A DNA stretch of 13,312 bases from Prosthecochloris sp. (GTDB lineage: Bacteria > Bacteroidota > Chlorobiia > Chlorobiales > Chlorobiaceae): assembly GCA_015482705.2 (NCBI GenBank), contig JADMLA020000005.1, forward strand, positions 1-13,312, read 5' to 3'. A model generated the notes under the pieces. That model did no database searches. It was given only the letters and a program-made list of their open reading frames with translations, and was not told where the DNA came from. Position numbers and translations under genes: made by a program. Shown here piece after piece: positions 1 through 6,299 of the stretch; position 1 is the first letter of the stretch, and each line of letters begins with the position of its first letter.

Positions 1-95
1 AAGGTTTGGAAGTTGACGAGCTGAAGGTTGGCCGTCTTCATGTCGGTGAGTTACATGTCGACAAGGTTATGAAACCAGAAAACGAGGGATCATGA
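1..95 (+). CDS. C-terminal tail of an LxVxx pentad-repeat protein (5' end outside window)
   Basis: Reading from base 3, the plus strand encodes 30 residues before TGA at 93-95. The tail begins GLEVDELKVGRLHVGELHVD and ends KPENEGS. After the first Gly there are four perfect five-residue units (LEVDE, LKVGR, LHVGE, LHVDK): Leu at position 1, Val at position 3, charged or small residues elsewhere, then a short polar tail. This spacing is compatible with a beta-solenoid or extended beta structure, as in pentapeptide-repeat-like proteins, but the consensus differs from the classical A(D/N)Lxx repeat. No domain can be named from this fragment, and the upstream part lies outside the window. The strict periodicity over the whole fragment argues that it is real coding sequence. 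Function is unknown. Confidence 0.6.
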   Translation, partial: GLEVDELKVGRLHVGELHVDKVMKPENEGS

Positions 96-409
96 ATTAC
101 CTGTTTTGCAGCGTTTCTTTGGCTGGAGATAGGTGATTGCCGTATTGATTTTTAGGGCTCTCGGTGGTGGTGGTCGTTTTGACTTCAATCCATTCTACGG
201 CCTCATGTAATGTGCGCTTTTCTGGGCATCTTCGATAAGTGGCAGTGGGAATGCAGGTACTATTCGCTGAGTTATGATGGGAGCTGTTTTGTCGTCGATG
301 TCGATGATGGAATCTCCGGTTGCTCTGTCCGCAGCGTGCAGGAGTAGGCAGAGTTGCGTTCTCGTGTTTCGTTTGTTTTCGGGCCTTCCTCGTGAAAAAC
401 CTCTATATC
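96..409. other. Gene-free stretch with a frameshifted coding-like remnant on the minus strand
   Basis: No intact gene with a start codon and sensible start signal was found in these 314 bases. On the minus strand two overlapping frames look more like protein than random DNA. One runs from about 400 down to a TAG at 195-197 and includes the stretch GDSIIDIDDKTAPII and then PAFPLPLIEDAQKSAHYMRP. The other runs on to TAA at 97-99 and includes HEAVEWIEVKTTTTESPKN. Joined by one frameshift near 195-230 they would give a single C-terminal region lying just 3' of nifA, but neither has an ATG. This could be a decayed gene or chance. I cannot assign a family. A weak sigma-54-like plus-strand motif lies at 240-255. 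Confidence 0.25.
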
Positions 410-2041
410 TTACGGCCTGTACTTTTTGTAGTCGATACCGAATTTTTTGACACGTAGTCCCATCACTCGTTCAGTGAGGCCGAGCTGCATGGCGGCTTTG
501 GCCATGTTGCCTTTGGTGCGTTTCAACGCCTCGATAATCATTTCATGTTCGATGGCATCGAGTCTCTGCTGCAGAGAGCCGCTGGCAGGTGTGCCGCTTG
601 ATTCAGCGGTTTGCAGTGTCGGTGGCAGATGGTAGCCGTGTATGACATTGTCTTCGCTAAGAATCACTGCTCTCTCGATGCAGTTTTCAAGTTCCCTTAC
701 GTTGCCGGGCCAGTGGTAACGCATAAACATATCTATGGCTCGTGTCGATATTCTTCGCACGCCCTTGAAGTTTAGCGCATTGTATTTTTCAACGAAGTAG
801 TCGGAGAGCACCAGTATGTCTGCTTTTCGTTCACGCAAGGGAGGAACTGTTATCGGAAAAATGTTCAGGCGGTAGTAGAGATCTTCTCTGAATTTTCCTT
901 TTTCAATTTCTTCTTCAAGGTCTCTATTGGTCGCTGCAATGACTCTGATGTCGGTTTTCAGTGTTTTGGAGCCACCAACTCTCTCGAACTCTTTTTCCTG
1001 AAGAATCCGGAGCAGTTTGGCTTGTACAGGCAGCGTGAGCTCGCCAATTTCGTCAAGAAAAATCGTTCCACCGTCGGCAAGCTCGAATCTTCCCCGCCGG
1101 TTGGCTGTGGCGCCGGTAAATGAGCCCTTTTCATGCCCGAACAGTTCACTTTCGATGATGCTTTCCGGCAGGGCAGCGCAATTGAACTTGATAAAGGGCT
1201 TTTCAGCTCGGTGGCTTTTATAGTGTATGGCGCTTGCAACCAATTCCTTGCCGACACCGCTTTCACCGAGAATGAGTGCCGTGGCGTTCGTTGGTGCTAT
1301 TTTGTCTATCATTCTGAAAACAGCGATCATCGCTTTCGAGCTGCCTATGATGTTGGCGGGGCGGTGTTGAGCGCTGTAGAGTTCGTCGTCGCTTTCATGT
1401 ACATCACCGCGATAGAAAGAAAAAGGTTCTTGCTTGTCGGGGGAATTGTTTTGCGTTTCTCCCTGCCGTTCTTCCTGATCGAGCTGTTTAATACGGACCG
1501 CTTGCGATATCATGGCGGCAATGATAGAGAGAAGATCGACCAGCTCTTCGACAGACTCTTTTTCCTGCATCTGATTCGAGGTTTTTCCAGTATGATTGTC
1601 ATCCGTAAAAACCGGCCGGTCAGTACTGAGTGTGCCGATGACTTCATTGTCAGCCTTGATCGGTACACAGACAAAGCAAAGGTGTTCGGTATCGATTCGG
1701 TTTCTCGATCCTGTCCTGTCAAGGAACTGCGGTTCTTCGTCAATCCTGGGGACGATTCTGCTCCTGCCGGTTTTGACGACGTTTCCGATGATGCCTTCGC
1801 CGGGCATGTATCGTCCCCTGGCCTGTTCTTCTTCGGTGAGTCCGAAAGATTCATTGATGACAATTTCATTTGTCCCACGGTTCAGGATGGTGATGACTCC
1901 CCGTATCATGTTGGTATGTTCAGACATGATGCTGAGTATGTCCCGGAGTACCTTGTTGATATCTTTGGTGTAATTCAAGGCCCTGCTAACTTCTGCAAGA
2001 AGGCTGAGTGTCTTTGTTTTTTCACTTACCGGGATTCTCAT
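410..2041 (-). CDS. nifA: NifA, sigma-54-dependent activator of nitrogen-fixation genes
   Basis: This 543-residue enhancer-binding protein binds upstream sites and uses ATP hydrolysis to open sigma-54 RNA polymerase promoters of nif genes. An N-terminal GAF domain spans about residues 15-185 and an AAA+ domain about 232-455. Visible motifs are Walker A GESGVGKE (259-266), the sigma-54 contact loop GSFTGA (306-311) and Walker B GGTIFLDE (324-331). A C-terminal Fis-type helix-turn-helix (about 500-540) contains GNMAKAAMQLGLTERVMGLR and the following GIDYKKYR, a block typical of NifA. The loop has Ser where most family members have Ala (GAFTGA). Cysteines occur only at 122, 125, 288 and 454, and the linker before the HTH has none, so the CX4C-type redox motif of alpha/betaproteobacterial NifA is absent. 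I chose the ATG at 2041 because it overlaps the nifV stop as ATGA, suggesting translational coupling. An in-frame ATG at 2050 is an alternative (546 residues). No nifL-like gene is adjacent. Confidence 0.93.
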   Translation of the reverse strand: MRIPVSEKTKTLSLLAEVSRALNYTKDINKVLRDILSIMSEHTNMIRGVITILNRGTNEIVINESFGLTEEEQARGRYMPGEGIIGNVVKTGRSRIVPRIDEEPQFLDRTGSRNRIDTEHLCFVCVPIKADNEVIGTLSTDRPVFTDDNHTGKTSNQMQEKESVEELVDLLSIIAAMISQAVRIKQLDQEERQGETQNNSPDKQEPFSFYRGDVHESDDELYSAQHRPANIIGSSKAMIAVFRMIDKIAPTNATALILGESGVGKELVASAIHYKSHRAEKPFIKFNCAALPESIIESELFGHEKGSFTGATANRRGRFELADGGTIFLDEIGELTLPVQAKLLRILQEKEFERVGGSKTLKTDIRVIAATNRDLEEEIEKGKFREDLYYRLNIFPITVPPLRERKADILVLSDYFVEKYNALNFKGVRRISTRAIDMFMRYHWPGNVRELENCIERAVILSEDNVIHGYHLPPTLQTAESSGTPASGSLQQRLDAIEHEMIIEALKRTKGNMAKAAMQLGLTERVMGLRVKKFGIDYKKYRP

Positions 2042-3213
2042 CTTTTGCATGTGTCCTGAGGGTTGACAAAGCATTGTGTGTATATGTTTACCAGTTCGGC
2101 AGCAGAAAGCCTGCATTTTTTCTTATCAGCGGCGAGTCTGACATTCGGGAGCAGCTTTCTCGCTTGTTCACGATCAACGTTTATGCCTCTGGTCGATAGA
2201 ATATGTTGGACCGAAGCACTGCCTGAATGTTTTCCGATGACAAGCTCATAGCTCTCTTTGCCGATATCGCCTGGTAAAAAAGGCTGATAGGATAGTGGGT
2301 CTTTAAGCAAGGCATTACAGTGAATTCCCGACTCGTGCTGGAAAACAGCATTACCGATAACAGGTTTCTGGTCTTGAATGAGTCTGTTCGAGGCTTTTGC
2401 GACAGTTTCACAGAGAGAATGCAGCAGTTCGGCTTTTATGGAAATAGGGTATTGTCCCGATAGTTTCAGCGCGACGGCAAGTTCTTCAAGGGCTGCATTT
2501 CCTGCACGTTCTCCAAGCCCGGTAACGGAGACGCTTACTGCGTCGCATCCTGCTTCGATAGCACTGAATGCGTTTGCCGTGGCCATTCCCAGATCATTGT
2601 GGGCATGAAATTCGAGAGCTACAGAAGCCGAGGATTTCAGATGCTGTATCTGCTGTATGAGTGTCAACGGGGTTGCAATGCCGACAGTGTCGGCAATACG
2701 TACCCGGTCCGCTCCACATGCAGAAGCATCTCGAACGAACGTTTCGAGAGTTTTGCCATTGGTTCGCGTAGCGTCCTGACCACCAACGCTCACAAAGCTG
2801 AAATATTTTTTTGCCTCCGGTATGAGTGTTTCCAATTGGCGGTGAACCCATGCATAGTCCTTTTCCATAAGGTTCAGGTAGAGTTCCGAGAGAGGGAAGC
2901 TGAGGTGAATACCCTCGGTGTCGGCTGCTCTTGCACATTCGAGGTCTGCCCTTGTTGCTCTTGACCAGGAGGTCAAGCGTACAGGGAGATTCATTGACAC
3001 GATCTCTCTGATGACGCTCTGTTCTTCGGAGCTGATAGCGGGATAACCGATTTCCAATTCATCGACTCCGGTTGCGGCCAGCTTCCTTGCGATATCTTTT
3101 TTCTCTGACGGGCTAAAAGCAACACCGGGGGCTTGTTCACCATCCCGAAGTGTTGTATCGATGATCCACGGGGTAAACAAAGGGGGATGCATATGTGGCG
3201 TAACATTGCTCAT
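2038..3213 (-). CDS. nifV: Homocitrate synthase NifV
   Basis: This 391-residue cytoplasmic enzyme condenses acetyl-CoA with 2-oxoglutarate to give homocitrate, the organic ligand of the nitrogenase FeMo cofactor. The N-terminal TIM barrel of the DRE-TIM metallolyase family shows IDTTLRDGEQAPGVAF (18-33), the metal-ligand segment HAHNDLGM (203-210) and TGLGERAGN (231-239). The remainder matches the accessory C-terminal region of a single-chain NifV, not the split alpha/omega form of clostridia. Isopropylmalate synthase and lysine-pathway homocitrate synthase are close relatives. The compact length, the lack of a LeuA-type regulatory domain and the direct junction with nifA favour NifV. The ATG at 3213 has no clear Shine-Dalgarno sequence, and an in-frame Met at residue 8 is possible. 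nifV and nifA overlap by 4 bp and are probably one transcript started in the AT-rich leader upstream. Confidence 0.92.
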   Translation of the reverse strand: MSNVTPHMHPPLFTPWIIDTTLRDGEQAPGVAFSPSEKKDIARKLAATGVDELEIGYPAISSEEQSVIREIVSMNLPVRLTSWSRATRADLECARAADTEGIHLSFPLSELYLNLMEKDYAWVHRQLETLIPEAKKYFSFVSVGGQDATRTNGKTLETFVRDASACGADRVRIADTVGIATPLTLIQQIQHLKSSASVALEFHAHNDLGMATANAFSAIEAGCDAVSVSVTGLGERAGNAALEELAVALKLSGQYPISIKAELLHSLCETVAKASNRLIQDQKPVIGNAVFQHESGIHCNALLKDPLSYQPFLPGDIGKESYELVIGKHSGSASVQHILSTRGINVDREQARKLLPNVRLAADKKKCRLSAAELVNIYTQCFVNPQDTCKR

Positions 3214-3410
3214 AGTGGTTTCAGGCTTCTCGATCCTGTCTTGGTTGTATGCTTTTTATCGGAAATAATTAATTTTAAAACCTTCTTTATTCTAAATAAA
3301 TAAGGTTATTGTTTTAAAAAATAAAAATATTTTAAACATTTTGGTGGTTTTCTTGTGAGGGTACCCTGAGTGTGTGGGAGATGTTTTCCGGGAGTGAACA
3401 AATGGAGGTT
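3214..3410 (-). promoter_or_regulatory. AT-rich leader of nifV-nifA with an operator-like dyad (3279-3307)
   Basis: The 197 bases between hpt and nifV turn very AT-rich at about 3260-3345. Inside is an imperfect inverted repeat. The left arm AACCTTCTTTATT (3279-3291) and the right arm AATAAATAAGGTT (3295-3307) pair at 12 of 13 positions around a 3-base centre. It lies 66-94 bases upstream of the nifV ATG, a usual place for a promoter or repressor/activator site. I looked for a sigma-54 -24/-12 element (GG-N10-GC) and for NifA sites (TGT-N10-ACA) and found neither, so nifV-nifA is more likely transcribed by a housekeeping sigma. A 10-bp palindrome, AGGGTACCCT, lies at about 3358-3367. The factor that binds is unknown. 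Confidence 0.4.
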
Positions 3411-3417
3411 TCACTCC
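3391..3417 (-). terminator. Hairpin at the hpt stop codon, possible weak terminator
   Basis: Arms GGAGTGAA (3391-3398) and TTCACTCC (3410-3417) form a perfect 8-bp stem with an 11-base loop. The structure includes the hpt stop codon and is read on the minus strand as hpt ends. No T-run follows on that strand, so it is not a classical intrinsic terminator. It may separate hpt from the nifV promoter or protect the mRNA end. Confidence 0.35.
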
Positions 3418-3932
3418 AGGATTCCGAGGAACGGAAGTTGTCGATACTTTCCGGCATAGTCTATGCCGTAACCTACGATAAACCTGTTCGGGACGGTAAA
3501 TCCCAAATAATCGATGGTTACCGGGTGTTTTCTTGCAGCAGGTTTCTCGAGCAGCGTACAGATTTTAAGCGAAGCGGGATTGCAATTGAGGAATTCGTGA
3601 CTGATTCTGCTGATTGTAAGGCCTGTATCGATGATATCCTCTACTACCAGGATATCATGTCCTGTAACATCGATAGTGCCGGTAATGCAGACCTTGCCAG
3701 ATGACTGAATACCATTACCGTAGCTTGAAGCCTGTATAAACTCGATGTGACAAGGTACTTCGATCGAGCGTACGAGGTCGGCAGTGAACATGAACGCCCC
3801 TTTCAGTACACAGATGACAATCAGTCTTTCTGTAGAGGCGAAATCGGAAGATATCAGCTTGCCGAGTTTTCCGACGCGTTGTTGTATTTTTTCTGCTGAA
3901 ATAAGTTCAACGACTGTTTCTTTGCTTGTCAT
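3411..3932 (-). CDS. hpt: Hypoxanthine phosphoribosyltransferase
   Basis: This 173-residue type I phosphoribosyltransferase transfers ribose-5-phosphate from PRPP to hypoxanthine (and usually guanine), giving IMP/GMP in the cytoplasm. Seen motifs are VLKGAFMF (42-49), the PRPP-binding loop VVEDIIDTGLT (96-106) with its paired acidic residues, and the C-terminal base-binding segment VPNRFIVGYGIDYAGKYR (147-164). Length matches the usual 170-185 residues. I chose the ATG at 3932, which gives the family's usual N-terminus and a 26-bp overlap with the upstream deaminase. An in-frame ATG at 3959 adds nine residues and doubles the overlap. Neither start has a strong Shine-Dalgarno sequence, so translation is probably coupled to the upstream gene. 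The deaminase makes hypoxanthine, the substrate of this enzyme. Confidence 0.92.
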   Translation of the reverse strand: MTSKETVVELISAEKIQQRVGKLGKLISSDFASTERLIVICVLKGAFMFTADLVRSIEVPCHIEFIQASSYGNGIQSSGKVCITGTIDVTGHDILVVEDIIDTGLTISRISHEFLNCNPASLKICTLLEKPAARKHPVTIDYLGFTVPNRFIVGYGIDYAGKYRQLPFLGILE

Positions 3933-4965
3933 GGGAAATTGTCTCGGTCTGTTTTTCATGTGCCTGCTGCACGAATGTTTTTATTTCTTCAAGATACCGC
4001 TGTCTGGTATCTTCGGGAAGAAACGAAGCGATGAAAGAGTTAACCGCAAACTGAATGATATCCTTCCGGTCAAGGTTCAACGCTTCCTGGATAGCCATAT
4101 AGTTTTCATTGATATATCCGCCAAAATACGCAGGGTCGTCCGAGTTTACCGTGACAAGAAGTCCTCTGTCAAGCATCTTTTTGAGGTTGTGTTTCTTCAT
4201 CGAAGGAAAAACGTGCAACTTGACGTTTGAGAGGGGGCATACGGTGAGCGGAATTTTCGATCCAACCAGCTTTTCAACCAGCTTCTCGTCTTCCATGCAA
4301 TGAACGCCATGATCGATCCTCGCGACTTTGAGAATGTTCAATGCCTGCCAAATATAGTCTGCATGTCCCTCTTCACCTGCATGTGCAACGGTAAGGAACC
4401 CTTCTTTATGCGCGCGTTTATAGAGCTCTCTGAATTTGTCGGGTGGATTGCCGAGTTCAGAAGAGTCGAGGCCGATACCTGCAATGATGTTCTTGTAGTC
4501 GAGTGCCTGTTCGAGAGTTTCCAATCCTTCTTTTTCGCTGAGGTGGCGAAGAATACACATGAATAGTTTCGTGGTGATACCGAGCTGTTTTTCACCATCT
4601 CGAAGTGCTCTGTGTATTCCTTTCGTGACCATGTCGAAATCGATGCCTTCTCTGGATGTGTGGGTTTGGGGGTCGAAAAAGATTTCAGCATGACGTACAT
4701 TCTGAGTGACGGCTTTTTTCAGGTACGCTGTTGTGAGGTCGTAAAAGTCCTGCTCGTGAAGCAGCACTGATGCGGCATTATAATAAATATCGAGAAATGA
4801 CTGCAGGTCATCGAAGGCATATGCCTTCCGGACAGATGTTGTGTCGGGATAGGGAAGTGGCACGCTGTTGCGTTTTCCCATTGCCATCATCATCTCAGGT
4901 TCAAGTGTGCCCTCGATATGGAGGTGCAGTTCAGCTTTGGGTATTGCCTCGATGAAGGTTTTCAT
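3907..4965 (-). CDS. Adenine/adenosine deaminase family protein, adenine deaminase (Aah1-like) type
   Basis: This 352-residue zinc-dependent amidohydrolase is predicted to deaminate adenine to hypoxanthine. Zinc and catalytic residues are visible: HLH (14-16) in ELHLHIEGTLEPE, AHAGEEG (194-200) with the catalytic Glu, RIDHG (216-220) and NSDDPAYFGGY (274-284). HIEGTLEPE (instead of the HLDGS of true adenosine deaminases), HAEIFFDPQTHT (92-103) and TVCPLSNVKL (241-250) are, from memory, the pattern of the yeast Aah1 / Pseudomonas PA0148 adenine deaminase group. Automated annotation will probably say adenosine deaminase (add). The ATG at 4965 is preferred. A TTG at 4983 would add six residues with no start signal. 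The gene overlaps hpt by 26 bp, forming an adenine to hypoxanthine to IMP salvage pair. A small dyad (GTATC-N4-GATAC) at 4967-4980 lies directly before the ATG. Confidence 0.88.
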   Translation of the reverse strand: MKTFIEAIPKAELHLHIEGTLEPEMMMAMGKRNSVPLPYPDTTSVRKAYAFDDLQSFLDIYYNAASVLLHEQDFYDLTTAYLKKAVTQNVRHAEIFFDPQTHTSREGIDFDMVTKGIHRALRDGEKQLGITTKLFMCILRHLSEKEGLETLEQALDYKNIIAGIGLDSSELGNPPDKFRELYKRAHKEGFLTVAHAGEEGHADYIWQALNILKVARIDHGVHCMEDEKLVEKLVGSKIPLTVCPLSNVKLHVFPSMKKHNLKKMLDRGLLVTVNSDDPAYFGGYINENYMAIQEALNLDRKDIIQFAVNSFIASFLPEDTRQRYLEEIKTFVQQAHEKQTETISHDKQRNSR

Positions 4966-5353
4966 AGTATCGCAAGATACCAAAAAAGCGTGGTATGAGG
5001 CAGGAATATGATTGACTCATCACGCCTGTTATGCAGTATTCCCTGAAACGTCGTGTGTGTTCGACACTCCCGATTGATGAGGTGAATCTACTCCTTCAGG
5101 TAAGGGCCAGCGAAGCAATCACTTTGCATATCTTTTTTAGGTTGCTCCTGTTGCTGACGCATACTCGATGTGCCGCTGCATATAAGACTCGTATTTCAAT
5201 ATGAACAGAGCGGTCTATTGTGATGATCTCTTTTTCCTTTTTCTTGATGATGCAATCGGAAAATGCAGCCTGCTTCACTTGCAGCTCAGTTTTTTATGCA
5301 TTCGTCTCCTTGTTCTTGAATGTTCACCCAGCTTTTTCGCTGAAGATGTTATG
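4966..5353. other. Intergenic region upstream of the adenine deaminase gene; no gene seen
   Basis: These 388 bases lie between two minus-strand genes. Short open frames exist on both strands (for example minus-strand 5096-5278 and plus-strand 5201-5422), but none has a family-like composition, a good start signal or a recognisable motif. No tRNA-like cloverleaf or strong terminator was found after the beta-helix gene. There is only a 4-bp CAGC/GCTG stem around a T-rich loop near 5329-5342. The promoter for the deaminase-hpt pair should be in the part nearest 4966, but I cannot point to clear -35/-10 boxes. Confidence 0.4.
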
Positions 5354-5971
5354 CTATGGCTCCTTGTCTTGGTTGTTTATTTTGATTACGTCATCTCTAT
5401 GAGAGCCGAGTACGGTCGATAACCGACGTGTAATTTTGATCATGTCTGCCTCTTGACGGTCAATGCCATAAACAGAAAGCGGGAAATTGAGCGGTTCCTG
5501 GATTTTCCAGATTTGTTCGTGCTTGTCAGGCGGAAAAATCTTTGCAGGGTCTCCGACAGCAATCCATCCGATCGGGATGGTTGTTCCGGCTGAAACTTTT
5601 GTCTTGAGATGGACGATACCGTTAACCCGGACTTCACAGCCTTTTTCCAAATGTGCTCCATGGAATACGGCTGCACCGGTGGCAATGAATACTTCATTGT
5701 CGATTATGCAACCCGCTACATGGGTATTGGGACCGACCAGGCAGTTGTTGCCGATTTTCAAATCGTGTCTGGTTGAGCTTCGCAGGACGGCATTTTCCAT
5801 AACAATGCATTCGCTTCCGACTTGTATAGTCCCGCCTTCTGCAATGACCTGGGCGCCAAACAGGATCCAGCTGTTTTTACCTATGACGACATCTCCACAG
5901 ACAACGGCGTTCGGCGCAATGTAAGCTGTTGGATGGATCACCGGGCTTTTTCCTTGATGGCTGATGAGCAT
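5354..5971 (-). CDS. Left-handed beta-helix protein, gamma carbonic anhydrase-like family
   Basis: This 205-residue protein has hexapeptide repeats over about residues 10-140, for example VVCGDVVIGKNSWILFGAQV (23-42), RHDLKIGNNCLVGPNTHVAG (68-87) and IPIGWIAVGDPA (132-143). They should fold into a trimeric left-handed beta-helix. A C-terminal tail of about 60 residues contains KIFPPDKHEQIWKIQ (144-158). The closest type I recall is the gamma carbonic anhydrase-like superfamily, including a branch with VGP...GC and VPIGWVAVGDPA motifs. Where canonical enzymes have GHxxxxHGC with two zinc-binding histidines, this protein has GPNTHVAGC, so the usual zinc site is probably not formed, and carbonic anhydrase activity is doubtful. 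His69 and His84 remain as possible ligands. An acyltransferase or scaffold role is possible. The gene stands alone. Start at ATG 5971; no strong Shine-Dalgarno sequence. Confidence 0.8.
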   Translation of the reverse strand: MLISHQGKSPVIHPTAYIAPNAVVCGDVVIGKNSWILFGAQVIAEGGTIQVGSECIVMENAVLRSSTRHDLKIGNNCLVGPNTHVAGCIIDNEVFIATGAAVFHGAHLEKGCEVRVNGIVHLKTKVSAGTTIPIGWIAVGDPAKIFPPDKHEQIWKIQEPLNFPLSVYGIDRQEADMIKITRRLSTVLGSHRDDVIKINNQDKEP

Positions 5972-6299
5972 AGAGGCGCTGCAGTTTAGTGAATTATGGG
6001 GCTTACTGTTTTCTTTCTTGTGAACCTGTCAGCGAGGCATCGATATCGAGTCCGATATGAATGCTGTCTGCATGAAGATGGCTGAACGTGTCAGGGAGCG
6101 AAGCGTTGTCATGCAGAAAGATGTCACGTTTGCATTGCCGCGATTGCCTATAGCCAGCAGGTTAGCAGAAATGAGTACTGTATGACACCTCTTGGTCCGG
6201 CTTTGAGAAACGGTATAAAGAGCACCCGGTCCGGGTGCTCTTGAAAGAAGACAGCTTGCAATGGAAAATGCTGCAAGTTGAAAGATTTTGGGCGAAAGA
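5972..6299. other. Intergenic region holding a terminator and coding-like fragments
   Basis: These 328 bases separate the beta-helix gene from the small membrane-protein pair. The clear element is the hairpin at 6218-6242. Within 6003-6161 the minus strand keeps a 52-codon open frame with natural-looking sequence, including RDIFLHDNASLPDTFSHL and HADSIHIGLDIDASLTGSQE, ending at TAA (6003-6005). It has no start codon and is preceded by an in-frame TAA at 6162-6164. The same stretch on the plus strand holds a 42-codon ATG frame (6057-6185). Both cannot be read as genes with confidence. A decayed gene end is the most likely explanation if either is real. The promoter of the beta-helix gene should lie near 5972-6050. 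Confidence 0.3.
6218..6242 (-). terminator. Strong hairpin terminator after the small membrane-protein pair
   Basis: Arms AAGAGCACCC (6218-6227) and GGGTGCTCTT (6233-6242) form a perfect 10-bp GC-rich stem around the loop GGTCC. On the minus strand the stem is followed by TATACCG, so the T-run is short (CTCTTTAT). The hairpin sits 58 bases past the stop of the membrane-protein gene at 6300, fitting an intrinsic terminator for the 6300-6959 transcript. Confidence 0.75.

Noticed and set aside
1133..2059. 308-codon plus-strand open frame opposite nifA
   Set aside because: It is the antisense shadow of nifA, whose domains and motifs are unmistakable; the shadow translation has no recognisable family features.
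4858..4871. TGGCACG-CTG-TTGC, a strong-looking sigma-54 -24/-12 match on the plus strand
   Set aside because: GG and GC are separated by 9 bases, not the required 10, and it lies inside the adenine deaminase gene on the antisense strand.
5096..5422. Short open frames on both strands in the region upstream of the deaminase gene
   Set aside because: No start signal, family motif or protein-like composition; they overlap each other on opposite strands.
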